In this document: one piece after another, positions 1 to 7,263 of the stretch | Numbering within the stretch: the first letter of the stretch is position 1 | How the letters are laid out: each line of letters opens with the position of its first letter | NCBI RefSeq assembly: GCF_041908905.1 | Contig: NZ_JAYREK010000003.1 | Location: forward strand, 119,860 to 183,859 | Reading direction: 5' to 3' | DNA from: Zoogloea sp041908905 | GTDB taxonomy: Bacteria > Pseudomonadota > Gammaproteobacteria > Burkholderiales > Rhodocyclaceae | Length of the DNA: 64,000 nucleotides | Made by a program: the position numbers and the translations under genes | The notes under the pieces: generated by a model | What the model saw: only the letters and a program-made list of their open reading frames with translations | Databases searched by the model: none | What the model was told of the DNA's origin: nothing

Positions 1-1655
1 GGCAGGCGGGCGTAGTCGCGGAAGGCGTTGACCAGGTTCTTCATCGCCTCGACCTGGTTGACGATGGTCTGGGTCGAGCGTTCGAGCATCTGGCGGCCTT
101 CGTCGTCGAGGCGGTCGGCGAGCTTGAAGTGCAGCCGCTCGGCGGAGAGCTGGATCGGGGTGAGGGGGTTCTTGATCTCGTGGGCCAGGCGCCGGGCGAC
201 CTCGGCCCAGGCGGCGGTGCGCTGGGCGACGATCAGGCGGGTGATGTCGTCGAAGACCACCACCCAGCCGCCGCCGGTGCTGTCGGGCAGGCGGGTGCGG
301 TGGAGCAGCAGGGTCTGGGTGCTGCCGTCGGGGTTGAAGAATTCGAGCTGGCGGTGCCAGTCGGGCTCGGGGGCGGCGAAGCCTTCGAGGAGGGCGTCGC
401 GGAAGGCCGCGTGGCCCTGCCAGTCGGCGAGGCGGGTGTGCTCGTAGCCGTCCAGCCCGTCGTTGAGGATGGTCATCGCGCCGTGGTTGGCGGCCCGCAG
501 GTGGCCGTCCGGCGAGAAGGCGAGCACCCCCGCCGAGAGGCTGGCGAGCACGCTCTCGAGGTAGGCGCGGTTACGCTCGACGGCGGCGCGGCTGTTGTCG
601 GCCTGGGCGCGGGCGTCCTCGAGCTGGCGCGTCATCTGGTTGAAGGACTGGGTCAGCACGCCCAGCTCGTCGCGGGCGGGCAGGGCCTGGCGGGGGCTGA
701 AGTCGCCGGCCGCGACGGCCTGGGTGCCTTCGGCGAGGATGAACAGCGGCGCCGCCAGGCGGCGGGTGAGCACGAAGGCCACCGCCACCGCGGCGAACAG
801 GGCCAGCAGCAGGGTGAGTGTCAGGGTGAGGGTGTAGATGCTCTTCAGGCCGTTGCGGGCGAGGGACAGCTCCTGGTAGTCGCGGTGCACCGTCTCGACG
901 CTCTCGGCGTGCATCGCGAAGGCCTGGGGGACGTCCTGGGTGACCTGCAGCAGCTGGGGCTCGCCGAGGCGGCGCGACGGGATCGGCACGATGACCCGCA
1001 GCAGCAGGCCGTTGGCGGCGTGCCCTTCGGTGGCCCGGTAGCCGCGGCTCTGGCGGGCGTCGCGCAGCTGGGCGGCGGTGGGCTGCTCGGGCAGCAGTGC
1101 GGCGAGCTGGGTGTCGGCGGTGGCGACGATCTTGCCGCTCGGGGAAAACACGGTGGCCGATTCGACGCCGTGGCGCTCGCGCAGCTCGTTGAGCAGCGGC
1201 GAGCGGACCTGCGGCGCCGTCTCGAGCTCCTGGGCCATGCGGTCGGCCTTGGCGGCCAGCTGGTCGAGGAGCATGTCGAGGGCGGCGCGGCCGAGCTGCA
1301 GGCCGCTCTCGAGGGCGGTGTCGACCCGCACGTTGAACCACGACTCGATGCTCTTCACCGCGAACTGCAGAGACACCGCATAGACCAGCGCTCCCGGCAC
1401 CACCGCCATCGCGGCAAAGATGGCCATCAGGCGCAGCTTGAGCCGCGAGCCGAAGCGGCGGGCGCGGTATTCCTGCCACAGCCCGCGCAGCTGCACGAAG
1501 ACCAGGCTGGCGAGGCCCAGCGCGATGACGCCGTTGAGCCCCAGCAGCAGGGTGTAGTTGCGGGCGAACAGGGGGGTGTTGGCGCTGGCGGTGGCGAGCA
1601 GGAAGAGCAGGATCCCGGCGATCGCCGCCGCGACGACGAGGACGGTGGGCCTCAT
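1..1655 (-). CDS. NtrY-like sensor histidine kinase (3' part beyond window)
   Basis: Membrane sensor kinase of the NtrY type, which normally phosphorylates the response regulator NtrX in nitrogen/redox control. The N-terminus shows two or more hydrophobic segments, then a periplasmic region, another membrane segment, a HAMP-like linker and a PAS domain. The H-box reads LAHEIKNPLTPIQLSAE, the form typical of NtrY. The frame is open to the left edge, so the ATP-binding domain and the expected ntrX neighbour lie outside the window. The start ATG overlaps the stop of the DUF4390 gene by 4 bp (ATGA), so the two are translationally coupled. The family assignment is firm; the physiological signal is unknown. 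Confidence 0.88.
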   Translation of the reverse strand, partial: MRPTVLVVAAAIAGILLFLLATASANTPLFARNYTLLLGLNGVIALGLASLVFVQLRGLWQEYRARRFGSRLKLRLMAIFAAMAVVPGALVYAVSLQFAVKSIESWFNVRVDTALESGLQLGRAALDMLLDQLAAKADRMAQELETAPQVRSPLLNELRERHGVESATVFSPSGKIVATADTQLAALLPEQPTAAQLRDARQSRGYRATEGHAANGLLLRVIVPIPSRRLGEPQLLQVTQDVPQAFAMHAESVETVHRDYQELSLARNGLKSIYTLTLTLTLLLALFAAVAVAFVLTRRLAAPLFILAEGTQAVAAGDFSPRQALPARDELGVLTQSFNQMTRQLEDARAQADNSRAAVERNRAYLESVLASLSAGVLAFSPDGHLRAANHGAMTILNDGLDGYEHTRLADWQGHAAFRDALLEGFAAPEPDWHRQLEFFNPDGSTQTLLLHRTRLPDSTGGGWVVVFDDITRLIVAQRTAAWAEVARRLAHEIKNPLTPIQLSAERLHFKLADRLDDEGRQMLERSTQTIVNQVEAMKNLVNAFRDYARL

Positions 1656-2269
1656 CGGGCGTCCCGTCCGGCGGCGAAGGTCCAGCGATACCAGTCGGAG
1701 CCCAGGCTCCAGTCCTTGCGGCCGAGGGCGCTCACCTGCAGCGGCTTGGGCAGCTCGCCGACGTCGAGGCAGAAACGCAGCGCGGCGTTGTAGCTGCGGC
1801 CGATGCGCAGCGCGCCGCGCTCGACGATGCTCCAGTTGCGGATGCGCAGCATGGTGCGCAGGGCCTCCTCGAGGCTGGCGAAGTTCTGGTGCAGCGCGCC
1901 GCTGGTGAGGCGGTACTGGCGCGTCAGCGACTGGTAGGAGAGGCGGTAGGTGAGGCTCTTGGTGACGACCTCCTCGTCGAGCCAGTACCAGCGCGGTGCG
2001 GCCAGCTCGAACTCGGTGACGAAGTACAGCGATACGCCCCGCGCCACCACGTCGGCCAGCAGCGGGGTGAGCTCGGCGACGATGTCGGCGTTGAGCACGT
2101 AGGTGTCGTCGCTCAGCACCAGCGCGGCGTTGCGGATCTCGGCTTCGGCGGCCCGGGCCGCTGCGGGCGCCAGGCCCAGGCCGCAGGCCGCGGCGAGGGC
2201 CAGCGCGGCGCCGATGAGGCGGCGGCGCTCAGGCGGTTTTCTCGAGCAGGGCGTAGAAGAATCCGTCAT
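1652..2269 (-). CDS. DUF4390 domain-containing exported protein
   Basis: About 205 aa. After a short basic leader there is a hydrophobic signal-like stretch (LIGAALALAAACGLGLAP, ending in an Ala-rich cleavage region), then a soluble domain rich in conserved Trp, Tyr and Arg (for example PRWYWLDEEV and the C-terminal SDWYRWTF). This matches the DUF4390 family, which usually sits between rsmB and ntrYX in betaproteobacteria; its function is unknown. The chosen ATG overlaps the end of rsmB by 41 bp. No other ATG, GTG or TTG lies between that site and the signal peptide, so the overlap is probably real. It ends in an ATGA overlap with the ntrY-like gene. Confidence 0.8.
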   Translation of the reverse strand: MTDSSTPCSRKPPERRRLIGAALALAAACGLGLAPAAARAAEAEIRNAALVLSDDTYVLNADIVAELTPLLADVVARGVSLYFVTEFELAAPRWYWLDEEVVTKSLTYRLSYQSLTRQYRLTSGALHQNFASLEEALRTMLRIRNWSIVERGALRIGRSYNAALRFCLDVGELPKPLQVSALGRKDWSLGSDWYRWTFAAGRDAR

Positions 2270-3539
2270 GGTCGGCGCACGGCAGGTACTGGCAGTCGAG
2301 TTGCCCCGCGATGGGGAGGCGGCGGCAATCGGCGTGGCGGGCCGCGAAGGCGGCGATCTGGGCCCCGTTTTCGTCGGCAAACACCGAGCAGGTCGCGTAG
2401 AGCATTTTGCCACCCGGCGCGAGGGTCTGCCACAGGGCGTCGAGGATCTCCGCCTGCTGGGCGGCAAACCGCGGGATGTCGTCGGAACGGCGCAGCCACT
2501 TGATGTCCGGGTTGCGCCGCACCACGCCGGAGGCGGAGCAGGGCACGTCGGCGAGGATGCGGTCGAAGGGGCGGCCGTCCCACCAGGCGTCCAGGTTGCG
2601 GCAGTCGGCGGCCTTCACGTCGGCGCCGAGGCCGAGGCGGGCCAGGTTGTCGGTGATCCGGCGGACGCGCAGGGGGTCGGCGTCGAGGGCGGTGAGGTCC
2701 ACGTCGGCGGTCTCGAGGATGTGGGCGCTCTTGCCGCCGGGCGCCGCGCAGGCGTCGAGCACGCGCTGGCCGTCGGCGAGGTCGAGGTGGCGCGCGGCGT
2801 GCTGGGCGCCGGCGTCCTGCACGCTGACGCAACCCTCGGCGAAGCCCGGGATGCGGCTCACCGGGATGGGCTGTTCGAGGCGCAGGGTGCCCGGGGCGAG
2901 GCGCTTCACGGCGATGCCGGCGGCGGCGAAGTCGGCGAGCACCTCGTCGTCGCTGGCCCGCAGCGGGTTGACCCGCAGGGCCATCGGCGGATGGCTGTTG
3001 CCGGCGGCGAGGATGGCGCGCCACTTCTGCGGGTATTGGCCCTTGAGGCGACGGATCCACCAGGGCGGGTGGCGGTGCTCGGCAACCATGTCGGCGTCGG
3101 CGCCCTGGGCGAGCTCGCCGGCCTGGCGCAGGGCATTGCGCAGCACGCCGTTGGCGACGCCCTTGAACTTGCCGCCGAGCTGGGTCGCGGCGGCGCTCAC
3201 GGCCTGGTCGACCACCGTGTGGGCGGTGTCGGGGCGCACGGCGAGGCGGTGCAGGGCGACCCGCAGCAGGGACTGCAGCGGCTCGGGCAGCGGTTTCTGC
3301 AGCAGCTTGCCGAGGATGAAATCCTGCCGGCCGTAGTCGCGCAGGGTGCCGTAGGTGAGGTCGAGGATGGCGCCACGCACGCCGGCCGGGGTGGCCGGGC
3401 GGGCGGCCCACAGGCGGGCCAGGGCGTCGGTGAGGGTGGTGCCGCCGACGACCTCGGCGATCAGTTCGGCGCTGGTGAGCAGGGCGTGGCCGAGGCTGTC
3501 TTCGGCCAGGCTGGGCGGGGTGTGGGAAAGAATGGGCAT
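2229..3539 (-). CDS. rsmB: 16S rRNA m5C967 methyltransferase RsmB
   Basis: 436 aa, close to the usual length. The N-terminal NusB-like helical domain includes the typical RGAILDLTYGTLRDYG segment, followed by a SAM-dependent methyltransferase domain. The SAM motif VLDACAAPGGKSAHI and the catalytic DVPCSASGVVRRNPDIKWL (PC motif) and YATCSVFADEN (TC motif) are all present, giving both cysteines of the Nol1/Nop2/Sun mechanism. It methylates C967 of 16S rRNA in the cytoplasm. The start was chosen at MPILSH because upstream sequence in the same frame lies inside the neighbouring methyltransferase gene. The gap to that gene is 4 bp, so they probably share a transcript. Confidence 0.95.
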   Translation of the reverse strand: MPILSHTPPSLAEDSLGHALLTSAELIAEVVGGTTLTDALARLWAARPATPAGVRGAILDLTYGTLRDYGRQDFILGKLLQKPLPEPLQSLLRVALHRLAVRPDTAHTVVDQAVSAAATQLGGKFKGVANGVLRNALRQAGELAQGADADMVAEHRHPPWWIRRLKGQYPQKWRAILAAGNSHPPMALRVNPLRASDDEVLADFAAAGIAVKRLAPGTLRLEQPIPVSRIPGFAEGCVSVQDAGAQHAARHLDLADGQRVLDACAAPGGKSAHILETADVDLTALDADPLRVRRITDNLARLGLGADVKAADCRNLDAWWDGRPFDRILADVPCSASGVVRRNPDIKWLRRSDDIPRFAAQQAEILDALWQTLAPGGKMLYATCSVFADENGAQIAAFAARHADCRRLPIAGQLDCQYLPCADHDGFFYALLEKTA

Positions 3540-3543
3540 GGCG

Positions 3544-4413
3544 TCAGGCGAGCAGGTCGCGCAGGTAGTTGGGCAGGGCCTCGCTGGCGAGGTGCAGGGC
3601 TGGATTGTAGTAGCGCAGGCCGCGGATGCCGCGTTCTTCCATGCGCTGTTGCAGAAGATCGATGGCGGGGGCTGGCACGGCCTGCATGCTGCAGCGGGCC
3701 AGCAGCCACGGCCCGCCGTACAGCGGCACGCTGATCTGGCTGAGGCGCACCGAGGCGAAGGCCCGGCGCAGGCGCTGGTGCAGGCGGCAGACCTTGTCCG
3801 GCTGGTAGAAGGGCGAGCCGAGCTGTACGTGAACGATGCCACCGGGGCCGAGGCTGGCGGTGCACAGCGCGAGGAAGGCGGTGTCGTGGAGGTGGGCGCA
3901 GGCCGGGTCGTCGGGCTCGGTGAGATCGAGCAGGATCAGGTCGAAGCGTTCGCCCTGGCTGTGGAGGTCGTGCAGGCTGCGGGCGGCGTCGCCGATGCGC
4001 AGCGTGACGCGGGGGTTCTCGAAGGCGCCGGCGGGGAGGGCGGGCAGATGCGCTCGAACGGTGGCGACCACGGCGGGGTCGAGTTCGGCGACGACGATGC
4101 GTGCGAGGCCCGGGTGCCGGAGCAGCTCGCGGGCGCTGGCGCCATCTCCACCGCCGAGGATGAGGGCCTGCCGCGGTGCCGGGTGGTCGAGGGCGGCGAG
4201 GTGGGCGAGGCTCTCGTGGAGCATGAACTCGTCCGCCTCGGCGGCCATCGCATCGCCGTCCAGGTGGTAGAGGCGGCCGAAGCGGACGCTGTGTTCCACG
4301 GCGATGCGCTGGAACGCGCTGGGCACGGCGATCGACGGTGTGTGCGTGGCGAGGCCGAGGGTGGCGCCGGGGGCGAGGGGGAGGGAGAGCGGCGGGTGTT
4401 TCACGTGAAACAT
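3544..4413 (-). CDS. Spermidine synthase-like (SpeE family) protein
   Basis: 289 aa with the aminopropyltransferase/Rossmann fold. The motif ALILGGGDGASARELL is the decarboxy-SAM binding GGGDG loop, followed by VVAELDPAVV and LILLDLTEPDDP, where polyamine synthases have their catalytic Asp. DEFMLHESLAH corresponds to the DEF.YHE.L.H signature. Members like this in bacterial genomes are annotated as spermidine synthase, but some lack full substrate residues, so polyamine synthesis is inferred. The start codon lies at the end of an exact parS-like palindrome, so the N-terminus reads MFHVKH. The upstream TSUP gene stops 4 bp earlier; AGGAG abuts the ATG without a normal spacer, so translation may depend on coupling. 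Confidence 0.82.
   Translation of the reverse strand: MFHVKHPPLSLPLAPGATLGLATHTPSIAVPSAFQRIAVEHSVRFGRLYHLDGDAMAAEADEFMLHESLAHLAALDHPAPRQALILGGGDGASARELLRHPGLARIVVAELDPAVVATVRAHLPALPAGAFENPRVTLRIGDAARSLHDLHSQGERFDLILLDLTEPDDPACAHLHDTAFLALCTASLGPGGIVHVQLGSPFYQPDKVCRLHQRLRRAFASVRLSQISVPLYGGPWLLARCSMQAVPAPAIDLLQQRMEERGIRGLRYYNPALHLASEALPNYLRDLLA
4397..4412. promoter_or_regulatory. parS-type centromere site 1
   Basis: Exact 16-bp palindrome TGTTTCACGTGAAACA, identical to the classical chromosomal ParB-binding (parS) consensus. It overlaps the start of the spermidine-synthase-like gene and encodes its FHVKH N-terminus. An identical copy lies 792 bp away. Both are about 24 kb from dnaA, the usual origin-proximal location of parS. 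parAB are not in this window. Confidence 0.9.
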
Positions 4414-4417
4414 CTCC

Positions 4418-5182
4418 TCAAGCCAGGAAGGTGTCGGCGCTGAAGCGCAGGATCAGCACGACCACCACCACCAGGAAGGCCTTGCGGATAAAGGCCGCGC
4501 CGTAGCGCAGGGCCAGCGCCGAGCCGACCTGGGAGCCGGCCAGATTGCTGAGGGCCATCACGCCGGCTACCTGCCAGAAGATCTCGCCGTGGGCGACGAA
4601 GAAGGCGATCGCGGCGAGGTTGGTGCTTACATTGACGATCTTGGCCATCACCGAGGCGTGCAGGAAATCCATCTGCAACAGGCGGATGAACAGGAAGATC
4701 AGGAAGCTCCCGGTGCCGGGCCCGAAGAAACCGTCGTAGAAACCGAGGCCGGCGCCGATGGCTAGGGCGAGCTGCAGCTCGCGGCGGGGGTCGGCAAGGC
4801 GCTGGTGGCTGATGCCGAAATCCTTGCGCAGGAAGGTGTAGATCGCCACCGCGATCAGCAGCACCAGGATCAACGGGCGCAGGGCCGCCGGCGGAAACAG
4901 CGACACCGCCCGGGCCCCGAGCCACGAGCCGCCCCCCGCCGCCAGCGCAGCCGGCCCGGCGATCCGCCACGGGATCTGGATGCGCCGGCCGTAACGGATC
5001 GCCGCACTGGTGGTGCCGACGACGCTGGCGAGCTTGTTGGTGCCGAACAGGGTGGCTGGCGCCGCGCCCGGAAAGGTCGAAAAGAGGAGGGGAATCTGGA
5101 TCAGGCCGCCGCCGCCCACCACGGCGTCGACGAGGCCGGCGAAGAAAGCCCCGGCGGGCAGGAGCAGGAAGAGTGGGTCCAT
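4418..5182 (-). CDS. TSUP family (TauE/SafE) membrane permease
   Basis: 254 aa, almost entirely hydrophobic with about eight predicted membrane segments. The N-terminus carries the family signature GLVDAVVGGGGLIQIPLL, repeated in weaker form at the start of the second half (IGAGLGFYDGFFGPGTGSFL), reflecting the two-repeat architecture of TSUP transporters. The family exports or imports sulfite, sulfoacetate and other organosulfur anions; the substrate cannot be told from sequence. Its start lies 7 bp from a parS-type palindrome that occupies the short gap to the sirtuin gene. It is probably co-transcribed with the genes on either side. Confidence 0.9.
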   Translation of the reverse strand: MDPLFLLLPAGAFFAGLVDAVVGGGGLIQIPLLFSTFPGAAPATLFGTNKLASVVGTTSAAIRYGRRIQIPWRIAGPAALAAGGGSWLGARAVSLFPPAALRPLILVLLIAVAIYTFLRKDFGISHQRLADPRRELQLALAIGAGLGFYDGFFGPGTGSFLIFLFIRLLQMDFLHASVMAKIVNVSTNLAAIAFFVAHGEIFWQVAGVMALSNLAGSQVGSALALRYGAAFIRKAFLVVVVVLILRFSADTFLA

Positions 5183-5188
5183 GGTGAA

Positions 5189-5204
5189 TGTTTCACGTGA
5201 AACA
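5189..5204. promoter_or_regulatory. parS-type centromere site 2
   Basis: Second exact TGTTTCACGTGAAACA palindrome, in the 28-bp gap between the sirtuin stop and the TSUP permease start. It probably acts as a ParB nucleation site together with the copy at 4397-4412. It leaves almost no room for a separate promoter for the downstream genes. Confidence 0.9.
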
Positions 5205-5210
5205 ACGGGG

Positions 5211-6053
5211 TCAGCGGTCGAAGAAACCGCGGTGCGACAAGGCCTGGTGAATGCCCTCCAGGGCCGCCAGGCCGCCTGTTGGCAGGCTCACGCCACGACC
5301 GGGGATGTCGGGCTCGGTGGGGTTGATGCGGATCAGCGGTTCGCCCAGGCTCTCGCTGAACCAGCGCACCGTGGGGACATGCTGGCCCGCGCCGATCTCC
5401 ACCACGACCACCCGGCCAGCGTCGTTGAGCCAGGACTCCAGGCGCCGGCGCTGGGCGGCGGTGCGCGGGGCCAGCCAGCCCCAGTCGCCGAACATCAGCA
5501 CATTGGGTCGCAGCAGGGCCTCGCAGCGGGGGCAGCGGGGCAGGGGGCTGCGCAGCAGGCAGGCGGCCTCGTCCACCTCCGGCGTGAAACCGTCGGCGGG
5601 GGTGACGAGCCCGTCGCAGCCCTCCAGGCACTGGAGGTGATGGATGGAACCGTGCACCTCGCAGATCTGCGCCTCGTCGAAGCCGGCGCGCTGGAACTGG
5701 CCATCCACGTTGGAGGTGAACACGAAGGCGCCCCGCGCGAGTCGGGCCCCGATCGCTTGCAGGATCGCGAAGCCCCGATGTGGCACGGTGCGCCGGTACA
5801 GGTTGAGCCGGTGCCCGTAGAAGCCCCAGGCGAGGGTCGGCGTGCGCACGAAGGCGTCCGGGCAGGCGATCTCCTCGAAGGCGATGCGGGCGTCGGCGAG
5901 GGCCGGATAGGCGCGCCAGAAGCCGGTGTTGCCCCGGAAGTCGGGCAGGCCGGAATCGACGCCCAGGCCGGCGCCGGCGGTGATCATCAGGCCGTCTGCC
6001 GCTTCGATCAGGCGGGCTGCGTCGTCGCAGCGCTGCTGCAGGTCGGCGCTCAT
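5211..6053 (-). CDS. Sir2-family NAD-dependent protein deacylase
   Basis: 280 aa sirtuin. The NAD-binding motif GAGLGVDSGLPDFRG is clear, as are FVFTSNVDGQFQRAG (TSN-D) and the catalytic EVHGSIHHLQC histidine. Two Cys pairs (LEGC, then PRCPRC) would bind the structural zinc. Sirtuins remove acyl groups from lysines using NAD in the cytoplasm. The insert between the motifs is larger than in CobB, which suggests a different sirtuin subclass, so no gene symbol is given. The ATG overlaps the stop of the upstream methyltransferase (ATGA). Confidence 0.9.
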   Translation of the reverse strand: MSADLQQRCDDAARLIEAADGLMITAGAGLGVDSGLPDFRGNTGFWRAYPALADARIAFEEIACPDAFVRTPTLAWGFYGHRLNLYRRTVPHRGFAILQAIGARLARGAFVFTSNVDGQFQRAGFDEAQICEVHGSIHHLQCLEGCDGLVTPADGFTPEVDEAACLLRSPLPRCPRCEALLRPNVLMFGDWGWLAPRTAAQRRRLESWLNDAGRVVVVEIGAGQHVPTVRWFSESLGEPLIRINPTEPDIPGRGVSLPTGGLAALEGIHQALSHRGFFDR

Positions 6054-6811
6054 CGGGCGGCCACCAGGAAAATCCGGCGGAACGGGAACAGCGTGCTTCC
6101 GCCGGCGTCGGGCGGGTAGGCCGCGGCGAGTTGTGGCGCCAGTTCGGCGAGAAGCCGCGCCTGCTCGTCGGCCGGGAGGGGCGTCAGATAGGGGAGCAGG
6201 GTGGTCCCGCGCAGCCAGTCGAGCACCGGCGTCGGCCCGCCCAGGGTTTGCCAGTAGGTGCTCTCCCACAGGCTGAGGTGCCGACAGTGGGGAGCGAGGA
6301 GGCGGTGGTAAGCGGGCATCTCCAGCACCGCGCCCATCCGGGCACCGGCCAGCCGGTCGGCCCAGGCCGGCGAGGCGGCGAGTTCCCGGATCAGGCGATG
6401 GGACGGCGCGTCGAAGTTGCCGGGCATCTGCACCGCCAGCACGCCGCCGGGGGCGAGCCGCGAGAGCAGGCGGGGGAAGAGGGACGGGTGATCGTCCAGC
6501 CAGTGCAGGGCGGCGTTGGAGAAGATCAGCTCGGGCGCGTCGGCCGGGGTCCAGTGGCGGATGTCGGCCTGTTCGAAGCGGGCCTCCGGCAGCGCCCTGC
6601 GGGCCCGTTCGAGCATCGCGGCGGAGGCGTCGACGCCGGTGAGCTTGGCCTGCGGCCAGCGCCTGGCGAGGAGGGCGGTGACGTTGCCGGGGCCGCAGCC
6701 CAGGTCCACCACCCGGGCCAGCGCCGGGAGGGGGACGCGGGCCAGAAGGTCCTGCGCCGGGCGCAGGCGTTCGTCGGCAAACTGCAGGTAACGGTCCGGC
6801 TCCCAGCCCAT
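6050..6811 (-). CDS. tam: Trans-aconitate 2-methyltransferase-like SAM methyltransferase
   Basis: 253 aa class I methyltransferase. Motif I reads VVDLGCGPGNVTALLA, followed by LTGVDASAAMLERAR and LIFSNAALHWLDDHPSLF; the SNAALHW segment and the N-terminal W.P..Y..F..ERLRPA.DLL pattern are characteristic of Tam enzymes, which methylate trans-aconitate to relieve aconitase inhibition. The ATG was chosen because a strong AGGGGAGG ribosome-binding site lies just upstream; longer in-frame sequence is low quality and includes a terminator. It is the first gene of the leftward cluster methyltransferase-sirtuin-TSUP-speE-like-rsmB-DUF4390-ntrY. Confidence 0.85.
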   Translation of the reverse strand: MGWEPDRYLQFADERLRPAQDLLARVPLPALARVVDLGCGPGNVTALLARRWPQAKLTGVDASAAMLERARRALPEARFEQADIRHWTPADAPELIFSNAALHWLDDHPSLFPRLLSRLAPGGVLAVQMPGNFDAPSHRLIRELAASPAWADRLAGARMGAVLEMPAYHRLLAPHCRHLSLWESTYWQTLGGPTPVLDWLRGTTLLPYLTPLPADEQARLLAELAPQLAAAYPPDAGGSTLFPFRRIFLVAAR

Positions 6812-6862
6812 GATGTCCTCCCCTGAAAGCCCTGATTGTCGCCGAAGGCCGGTGGGGAGGCA

Positions 6863-6893
6863 CAAAAAGAAGAACCCGGCCGGAGCCGGGTTC
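6863..6893 (-). terminator. Rho-independent terminator of the glycine-zipper gene
   Basis: A 9-bp perfect stem GAACCCGGC / GCCGGGTTC (6872-6893) with a 4-nt loop, followed on the minus strand by TTCTTTTTG. It lies right after the stop of the small lipoprotein gene and upstream of tam. Confidence 0.85.
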
Positions 6894-6913
6894 CCTTTCA
6901 TGTCGCCGGGGGG

Positions 6914-7120
6914 TCAGCGCTTGATCTGGTTGCCGATCACCCCGCCCACCGCGGCGCCGCCGACGGTACCGACGGCGCTGCCGTTGGTCAGCACCGAACC
7001 GGCCACGCCGCCGATGGCGGCACCGACGGCGGTGTTCTTCTGCTGGGCGGTCATGTTGGCGCAGCCGGTGAAGGCGGTCAGGGCAAGGACGGCCATCAGG
7101 TGTTTGAGCAAGAGTCTCAT
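6914..7120 (-). CDS. Small glycine-zipper lipoprotein (OsmB-like)
   Basis: 68 aa. The signal peptide ends in a lipobox, LTAFTGCANM, predicting lipidation at the Cys. The rest is a glycine zipper with regularly spaced small residues (VGAAIGGVAGSVL and VGTVGGAAVGGVIGNQI), the pattern of OsmB/YmgG-type 2TM proteins that insert in or beneath the outer membrane. The role is unclear; the family is often stress-induced. Monocistronic, with its own terminator. The 3' neighbour tam is in the same direction but separated by the terminator. Confidence 0.85.
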   Translation of the reverse strand: MRLLLKHLMAVLALTAFTGCANMTAQQKNTAVGAAIGGVAGSVLTNGSAVGTVGGAAVGGVIGNQIKR

Positions 7121-7263
7121 GATCTTCTCCTGGGGTTGTGGGAGGCGGTCTGCTACGGATGGCAGACAAGGTGCACGGCTCGACTATAGGCCGGGCCGGG
7201 CGCCAGGCGTGTAAGGAGTCGTGTGGAAATGTAAGGGCGCGTGCGCCATGTTCTAATCCACCC

